Assembly (NCBI GenBank): GCA_937890765.1
Contig: CALADQ010000023.1
Coordinates: 9,427 to 73,426, forward strand
Length of the DNA stretch: 64,000 bases
Reading direction: 5' to 3'
DNA from: an uncultured Candidatus Neoarthromitus sp.
Lineage (GTDB): Bacteria > Bacillota > Clostridia > Clostridiales > Clostridiaceae
Below are positions 58,868 through 64,000 of this stretch, one piece after another; within the stretch, counting starts at the first letter, position 1, and each line of letters starts with the position of its first letter. Made by a program: the position numbers and the translations under genes. The notes below the pieces were generated by a model, which searched no databases, was not told where the DNA came from, and saw only the letters and a program-made list of their open reading frames with translations.

Positions 58868-61165
58868 TTGGTTAGAAATAAAAAATCTAAATTTTTAAAA
58901 TGTGCTGTTACCACTGCTACTGCAACTATTGTTGGGACTGTCTTGCCTAGTGGAAGTGTACTTGCCACAACAGTTATAACAGAAGGGCAAGTTGAGGATG
59001 AACAAAATGTTAATGCAGAGGGAAGCGTAAATTTAGATTCTGTTAGCGATGATAGTACTAGTAAAGGTAGCGTGCTTAAATTGAAATCTAACAAACAGGA
59101 AGTACCATACTTTTACTATTGGACAGATCAAAATGCTGTGTACTTAAGCTGGGATTACGGACATATTGCGAATAGACCTAGTAAAATTGAGGTTGTAATA
59201 GATAACAATCCTGAATTTACCAATCCTAGTTATGTTCATGTTAAACCAAAGGGAGCGGAATTTATACCTAACATGGATGGGGATTTTTATTTAAGGGTTA
59301 GATTCTTAGATTCTTCAGGTGGAGTTAGCCATGAAAGTGTAAGAAAAGTTATAAGAAATTCAAGTGAAACAAGGGAGATAAAAGGTCTTTCGTATACGCC
59401 TTCAGGGACTGGTATTAAAGTTGAGTGGGCTAATTTTGTTGATGGTATCAAATCTGGACAAGTTTTCTTAAATGGTGAGCTTTATAAAATTTTGTCGGAA
59501 GATGATATCAAAAGTAATTCTGTAACTATACCTAATGCTACCGAAGGTTCCGAAATTAAAATAAGAATTTTGAATGGTAAGGGGCTTGAATACAACGGAG
59601 TTGTTATGGTCAAAGAAGGAAGTCTTACGCCTGTTGCTCCTATTGAATTAGGATTAAGCAGTGATGGTGTTGGAATAGGTGTGGATTTATCTAAGACCAA
59701 TTTTACAAAAGGAAACATGTTCTTAGTAAAAGTTAGAGATACTGAAGATGGTGAGGTTATTGTTGAAAATTCACAAATAACATTGGAGCAAGACAAAGGA
59801 AGTTTTGTTATATATCCAGATAGTGGAAAGACATTCTTAAATGGAAATTACGAAGTTGTGATAACCGATATGAAGAATGGAGGAGTTTATACATATAAAT
59901 ATTCGCATAATTTATTCCAGTTGCCAACGTTCACTTCAATTCCATTTTCAAATGGAGATGTTATTTCTTCATGGAGTAGGTTAGATGGTGTTGCAGCAAC
60001 AGATTTAACTTGGTATGCAGATGGGACTTCAGATTATAAATCTGAAAAGGTTAGTGTTGATTCAAATGGAATAACGTTTAAAACTGGTCTTCCTAGTGGG
60101 CAAAAAATAAATTTAATACTTACAAATTATGATAATCAAGGAAGGATTATATCACAAAATTTTGATAGCATAATTGTAGGTTCTCAAGATGTTAAAACTT
60201 TGGATTCATTTAAGGCGGTATTTAAAGGGGATAGCTCTTCTGAATTTAGTTGGAAAAAAATCGGCGTAAATGTTGTTGGTGGTATCCTAGTTTTAAATGG
60301 AAGAATGATTGCCTTGTCTCCAGCTGAAGTAAGAAATGCAAATTCAATTGATTCTTTTGTGGTTTCTGGTTTGGACAAAAAACAAAGTTACAGTGTTGAT
60401 TTGTATTTGTTAGACGATCAAGGAACAGTTTACAGGGGAACATCTCCTTCAATTTTAAGTGGTGATGTGTCTGAAGAGTTTTCTGACGTTATTATTGAAG
60501 GCGGAACAGGAATTCTTGGAAGGTATGCAGTTAATCCTGGAATTTTAACTTTAGTTTTAGATGAAAATTTATATGATGTTGCTCCAGGTTCAAAAATTAG
60601 TTTGACAGTTGCAGGAAAGACGATTTCAAGTTTGTCAGCAGAATATATTGCGGATTCACATTCCATAAATATAAGAGGGCTTATTCCTACAAAAAATTAT
60701 TCTGATTTTGTTATAACTTATAAAGATAGTTCGGGAGAAAGCAAATCTATAAATTTAAAATCTCTTCTAATAAAAGTTGGAAGCGTTTTGGATTTGTTCT
60801 TGATTGGTGCTTACAATAAATCTATAAGCAGGGCGACTAATTTAATAGATGAAGATGGATATAATTATTGGAAGAATGGTTTAATAAGCAAAGAAATAAA
60901 TTTAAGTTACTTTATAAGAAACTTGGCGTTTGTTCCTGAGTTTATGAGTCTTATAAAATCACCAGAAGATTTGATAACAAGACTTTATAATGTTTTAGTT
61001 TTGAGGAATCCAGAGCCTCAAGGAATGAAGTTTTGGACTTCTGTTTATAACGAGTTAATAAAGAGTGGAGTTTCTCACAATGAAACAGTTTTAAGAATAT
61101 TAACTGATATGACTTCAAGTCCTGAGTTTTCAAATCTTGCTGAGAGATTAAGAGTTAATCCTTAA
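58868..61165 (+). CDS. Large secreted surface protein with C-terminal DUF4214
   Basis: Encodes 765 residues. The signal peptide (KKSKFLKCAVTTATATIVGT, cleavage after VLA near residue 33) is followed by a Ser/Asp-rich linker, several beta-rich FN3/Ig-like repeats (e.g. SYTPSGTGIKVEWANFVDG; NVVGGILVLNGRMIAL) and two DUF4214-like units at the end (about 640-760). There is no LPXTG motif or SLH domain, so anchoring is unclear; DUF4214 may serve that role (inference). The start is TTG 58868 behind AGGAGGGGTG. Confidence 0.82.
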   Translation: MVRNKKSKFLKCAVTTATATIVGTVLPSGSVLATTVITEGQVEDEQNVNAEGSVNLDSVSDDSTSKGSVLKLKSNKQEVPYFYYWTDQNAVYLSWDYGHIANRPSKIEVVIDNNPEFTNPSYVHVKPKGAEFIPNMDGDFYLRVRFLDSSGGVSHESVRKVIRNSSETREIKGLSYTPSGTGIKVEWANFVDGIKSGQVFLNGELYKILSEDDIKSNSVTIPNATEGSEIKIRILNGKGLEYNGVVMVKEGSLTPVAPIELGLSSDGVGIGVDLSKTNFTKGNMFLVKVRDTEDGEVIVENSQITLEQDKGSFVIYPDSGKTFLNGNYEVVITDMKNGGVYTYKYSHNLFQLPTFTSIPFSNGDVISSWSRLDGVAATDLTWYADGTSDYKSEKVSVDSNGITFKTGLPSGQKINLILTNYDNQGRIISQNFDSIIVGSQDVKTLDSFKAVFKGDSSSEFSWKKIGVNVVGGILVLNGRMIALSPAEVRNANSIDSFVVSGLDKKQSYSVDLYLLDDQGTVYRGTSPSILSGDVSEEFSDVIIEGGTGILGRYAVNPGILTLVLDENLYDVAPGSKISLTVAGKTISSLSAEYIADSHSINIRGLIPTKNYSDFVITYKDSSGESKSINLKSLLIKVGSVLDLFLIGAYNKSISRATNLIDEDGYNYWKNGLISKEINLSYFIRNLAFVPEFMSLIKSPEDLITRLYNVLVLRNPEPQGMKFWTSVYNELIKSGVSHNETVLRILTDMTSSPEFSNLAERLRVNP

Positions 61166-61209
61166 AAAGATGATTCGATTTAATTGAAAGTAAAATGATA
61201 TTAAATTAT

Positions 61210-61251
61210 TATAATAAAGGTAGAGTAATATTTTCTCTATCTTTATTTTTT
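61210..61251 (+). promoter_or_regulatory. -10 box overlapping a hairpin with T-run, upstream of the HAD phosphatase gene
   Basis: TATAAT (61210-61215) is followed by a 12-bp stem (61214-61225 with 61235-61246, one G-U) and TTTTTT, then TTTTAGGAG. It may terminate surface-protein mRNA and also lie in the leader of the next gene. Confidence 0.6.
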
Positions 61252-61272
61252 AATTTTAGGAGATTAAGTTGC

Positions 61273-62031
61273 ATGAAAAAATTATTGGCATCTGATTTAG
61301 ATGGTACTCTTGTGAATTATGGAAAGGTTAGCGAAATTGATAAACAAAGTATATTAAAGTTAAGAGAGCAGAATCATTTTTTTGGAGTTTCAACGGGGAG
61401 ACCTTACAATGGAGTGAGTTTTCTTAAAGAAGAATACAAAATTGATTTGGACTTTTACGTTTTATTAAATGGTGCTTTTATTTTAGATAGAAATTTAAAT
61501 GTGTTGAAACATGATAGAATTCCTTTTAAGGTTGTTAATGAAATATTTGAAAGGTATAAAGAGTGCAAACTTTTAGGAATAGATGAGGGTTATGAAACAA
61601 CAATATTAGTTGGAAATAGCGACTATTCTTGGGGAAATACTTATTTTAGAAACATAGATGAAGTGAGAGGGCATGAGTGTTCCCTTATTTCTATTGATTT
61701 TTCAAATCGTGGAATAGATGAAATACTTAGAATTTATGATGAAATTAATAGAGATTTTTCTGATTACGTTGTTGCGTATAGAAATTTTAAATATGTTGAC
61801 GTTGTGCCAAAAGGTTGTTCAAAAGGTTTGGGAGTAAAAACTATTGCGGATAAATTGGGAGTTAATTTAAATGATGTATACGTTATAGGTGATTCTTTTA
61901 ATGATGCCGCGATGTTTGAAATAACAAAAAATTCTTTTACGTTTCCACGGGTTGAGGAAAATTTAAAAGAGAAAGCTAATTTTATAGTTGATTCTGTTTC
62001 ACAATGTATAGAGCAATACATTTTAAAATAG
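61273..62031 (+). CDS. HAD-superfamily Cof-type sugar-phosphate phosphatase
   Basis: A 252-residue hydrolase of the Cof/YidA group. Motif I is ASDLDGTLV with nucleophile Asp, motif II is GVSTGRPY, motif III and IV are PKGCSKGLGVK and VIGDSFNDAAMFE. The C2-type cap domain lies between. The substrate is unknown. The start is ATG 61273 behind TAGGAGA; an extension to 61195 runs through the upstream hairpin and is rejected. Confidence 0.92.
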   Translation: MKKLLASDLDGTLVNYGKVSEIDKQSILKLREQNHFFGVSTGRPYNGVSFLKEEYKIDLDFYVLLNGAFILDRNLNVLKHDRIPFKVVNEIFERYKECKLLGIDEGYETTILVGNSDYSWGNTYFRNIDEVRGHECSLISIDFSNRGIDEILRIYDEINRDFSDYVVAYRNFKYVDVVPKGCSKGLGVKTIADKLGVNLNDVYVIGDSFNDAAMFEITKNSFTFPRVEENLKEKANFIVDSVSQCIEQYILK

Positions 62032-62036
62032 AAAGC

Positions 62037-62070
62037 AAAAAGGATTATTAAAATTTTAATAATCCTTTTT
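62037..62070. terminator. Bidirectional terminator between HAD and lipoprotein genes
   Basis: A perfect 34-bp palindrome with A- and T-runs at the ends, lying between convergent genes. Confidence 0.9.
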
Positions 62071-62556
62071 TATTATGAAATCACACAAGTTGTACAAATT
62101 TATTCCTTCATGAAAATTTGATATGTCTAAAACGTCAGGAGAATAAACTCCATCCCACGGATGAATTGTTAAATACGAATTGTTAAATACGTTTATGATA
62201 AAAGAATTTTTTTGATTTATGCAGATTGTTATTCTATATTCTGGTTCTTTGAGATTTATTAAATTTTTATTTTCATCTAAAAAATTTACGGGCTTAATAT
62301 GTTCGATAAATTCTTTAAACTTTTCTACGTTTTTATCTGAGAAGGTTTTGTTTTTCCCCGTCTTATTGTAGAAAATTGAAATATGTAAATCGTTTGAATT
62401 TTTAATAGATCTTATTAAATGATTTGTATAAAAATTTGCTGAAGGTTTTGTAATTCTTAAAGGTGCCTTTATGTTTTCAACAAAAGTTTTGTTGCAACTC
62501 ATAACAAGCATAGGAAACAAAAATAATACCATCAATAATTTTATTTTTTTAAACAT
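62056..62556 (-). CDS. Lipoprotein of unknown function
   Basis: Encodes 166 residues. A lipoprotein signal ends in LVMSC (Cys about residue 21), and the rest is a small globular domain (HLIRSIKNSNDLHISIFYNK, then YRITICINQKNSFIINVF). No family is recognised. The start is ATG 62556, 6 nt after GGAG; TTG 62568 overlaps that site. It is a single gene facing the HAD gene. Confidence 0.75.
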   Translation of the reverse strand: MFKKIKLLMVLFLFPMLVMSCNKTFVENIKAPLRITKPSANFYTNHLIRSIKNSNDLHISIFYNKTGKNKTFSDKNVEKFKEFIEHIKPVNFLDENKNLINLKEPEYRITICINQKNSFIINVFNNSYLTIHPWDGVYSPDVLDISNFHEGINLYNLCDFIIKKDY

Positions 62557-62684
62557 TGCGTTCTCCAAAATTTTATTTTTATTTTAAAATTATGTTTTAT
62601 AGCATTTAATTATGATATTAAAATATATAAAAAATTATTGAAATAAATTTTTGTATGTGTTATCATTGTCTAGTAGTTTTATAT

Positions 62685-62767
62685 ACCACTGTGGCGGAAC
62701 TGGCAGACGCATACGACTCAAAATCGTACGGGAAACCATATGGGTTCGAGTCCCATCAGTGGTACCA
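62685..62767 (+). tRNA. tRNA-Leu (anticodon CAA)
   Basis: A 7-bp acceptor stem, ACCACTG (62685-62691) with CAGTGGT (62757-62763), then A and an encoded CCA (62765-62767). The D-arm contains GGCAGAC, the anticodon stem TACGA/TCGTA surrounds the loop CTCAAAA (anticodon CAA), a long variable arm (class II) follows, and the T-loop is GGGTTCGAGTCCC. It reads UUG leucine codons. Confidence 0.97.
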
Positions 62768-62791
62768 GTTTTTTATGCTAATGATGATAAT

Positions 62792-62825
62792 ACCATTTGA
62801 GTAAGCTCAGGTGGTTTTCTTTTTA
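62792..62825 (+). terminator. Terminator after the tRNA gene
   Basis: A 10-bp stem (62792-62801 with 62806-62815, two G-U), TAAG loop, then TTTTCTTTTT. Confidence 0.88.
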
Positions 62826-62879
62826 TTTAAATCACATTTTAATTTATCGTTATCAATAGTTAGTAAGGAAGGAATAGTA

Positions 62880-63911
62880 ATGGACTTTTTAAAAAATAAT
62901 TGTAATGGTATTGCTTTAAGTTTAGTTATAGCACTGCCTTCGTTTTTTTTAGGCGAGAAATTTCCAATAATAGGTGGGCCTGTATTTGCAATTTTAATTG
63001 GAATGATTTTAGGAAATGTTATAAAGCAAAAAGATTCTTTTAATAGTGGAATTAGGTTCACTTCTAAAAAAGTTTTGCAATACGCCGTTGTGCTTTTGGG
63101 ATTTGGAATGAATCTCGAAGTTGTAATGCAAACAGGTGTTCAGTCTTTGCCAATAATAGTTTTGACTGTTTTGGGTGCTTTGTTAATTGCATATGTTGTT
63201 AATCGTTGGTTAAAATTGCCTAGCAAAATAGCAACGCTTATTGGAGTTGGTTCTTCCATTTGTGGAGGTTCTGCTATTGCGGCTACTTCGCCTGTTATTG
63301 ATGCGGACGAAGAAGAGGTGGCACAATCTATTTCAGTCATATTTTTATTTAACATATTGGCCGCACTTCTGTTTCCTATGCTTGGTAAAATTTTAGGTTT
63401 TTCTACAACAAATGGAGAAGTGTTTGGAATTTTTGCTGGAACTGCTGTGAATGATACGTCTTCTGTAACGGCGGCTGCATCTACCTGGGATAGTCTTTAC
63501 AATTTGGGAAGTCAAACGTTAGACAAGGCAGTTACTGTTAAATTAACGAGAACGCTTGCCATTATTCCAATAACAATTGTACTTTCATTAATAAGAGCGA
63601 AAAAAAGTAGTTCAGAAGGCGGGGAAAGAGTGTCTTTGTTAAAAGTTTTTCCGTTTTTCATTTTGTTCTTTTTGGGTGCTAGTGTAATTACAACGATAGC
63701 TATTAGAAGTGGTATTCCTTCAAGTGCGTTTTATCCAATGAAATATTTATCGAAGTTTTTTATAATTATGGCGATGGGTGCTATAGGATTTAGCACTGAC
63801 GTAATAAAACTTGTGAAAAGTGGTTCAAAACCAATTTTGTTAGGATTTATTTGTTGGGTTGGAATTACAATTATTACATTAACAATGCAGTATGCTATGA
63901 ACATATGGTAA
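62880..63911 (+). CDS. YeiH/PSE-family putative anion (sulfate) exporter
   Basis: A 343-residue membrane protein with about ten helices. Conserved sequences are AILIGMILGNVIKQ, LQYAVVLLGFGMNLEVVM, IGVGSSICGGSAIAATSPVI, GIFAGTAVNDTSSVTAA and the terminal AMGAIGFSTDV. The family is called putative sulfate exporter, with weak experimental basis. The start is ATG 62880 behind AAGGAAGG; an extension to 62811 runs through the tRNA terminator. Nothing is seen after its stop up to the window end. Confidence 0.92.
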   Translation: MDFLKNNCNGIALSLVIALPSFFLGEKFPIIGGPVFAILIGMILGNVIKQKDSFNSGIRFTSKKVLQYAVVLLGFGMNLEVVMQTGVQSLPIIVLTVLGALLIAYVVNRWLKLPSKIATLIGVGSSICGGSAIAATSPVIDADEEEVAQSISVIFLFNILAALLFPMLGKILGFSTTNGEVFGIFAGTAVNDTSSVTAAASTWDSLYNLGSQTLDKAVTVKLTRTLAIIPITIVLSLIRAKKSSSEGGERVSLLKVFPFFILFFLGASVITTIAIRSGIPSSAFYPMKYLSKFFIIMAMGAIGFSTDVIKLVKSGSKPILLGFICWVGITIITLTMQYAMNIW

Positions 63912-64000
63912 TTTTAAAATTTAAAATCTACATTAGAACGTGAAGTTTTGAAAAATATTAACTAAATATGAATAAACACGGGTGAAAGTAAACAAACTAA

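Noticed and set aside
1..64000. CRISPR arrays, insertion sequences, prophage genes, rRNA operons
   Set aside because: No regularly spaced repeats, transposase or integrase genes, phage structural genes, or rRNA sequences were seen in the window.

Overview
The window is AT-rich bacterial DNA (roughly 27-30% G+C by eye) and almost fully coding. It reads as a low-GC Gram-positive anaerobe of the Clostridia/Tissierellia type. The evidence is HPr kinase, Rex, ClpP/ClpX/trigger factor, an alpha/beta spore-type SASP, a PerR/Zur pair of Fur-family regulators, a complete bacterial V-type (Na+-type) ATPase operon, two SpoVB/MurJ-like flippases and many TTG/GTG starts. A Gram-positive anaerobic coccus such as Parvimonas is my best guess, made from memory of such genomes and not from a search. 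I see no phage, IS element, CRISPR array or rRNA. One tRNA (Leu, anticodon CAA) lies at 62685-62767.

Layout. 1-3.7 kb: the 3' end of a possible alpha/beta-hydrolase, an HtrA protease and an ABC-F ATPase facing it. 3.9-8.4 kb: a compact sialic-acid catabolic operon (nanE, nanA, SSS-family transporter, nanQ, nanK). 8.5-12 kb: metal homeostasis, with MntP, a Zur-like regulator and a divergent zinc ABC transporter (znuCB against znuA). 12.4-18.3 kb: two tandem rhomboid-like proteins without catalytic residues, a DUF1232 protein, a 52-residue small protein and two tandem XRE-TPR regulators. 18.3-25 kb: a SASP gene, a CwlO-like M23 peptidase and the tig-clpP-clpX-engB protein-quality/GTPase cluster. 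25-29 kb: Asn/Cys-rich proteins, PerR with an almost ideal operator-promoter, and a DUF5685/degenerate J-domain/membrane-protein operon. 29-35.7 kb: M20 amidohydrolase, pseudouridine synthase, convergent flippases and an unusual zinc-phospholipase-C-like protein. 36-44.6 kb: the nine-gene V-ATPase operon. 44.7-53.3 kb: signal peptidase, mannose-1-phosphate guanylyltransferase, a DUF4214 protein, Rpe, two membrane-anchored nuclease-fold proteins, Rex, OGG and small proteins. 53.3-64 kb: a candidate small RNA, an SdpR/SdpI pair, DUF896, HprK, a CorA-like protein, M18 aminopeptidase, a long non-coding interval that looks like an RNA gene, a large DUF4214 surface protein, a HAD phosphatase, a lipoprotein, the tRNA and a YeiH-type exporter.

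The genes suggest a host-associated anaerobe. It can scavenge sialic acid, is prepared for zinc starvation and peroxide, runs a Na+ V-ATPase and invests in cell-envelope proteins. The least explained parts are the 58.3-58.7 kb promoter-to-terminator interval with no gene, the structured 53.3-53.5 kb interval, the paired pseudo-rhomboids, and a recurring '-10 box, hairpin, T-run, RBS' arrangement upstream of four genes.
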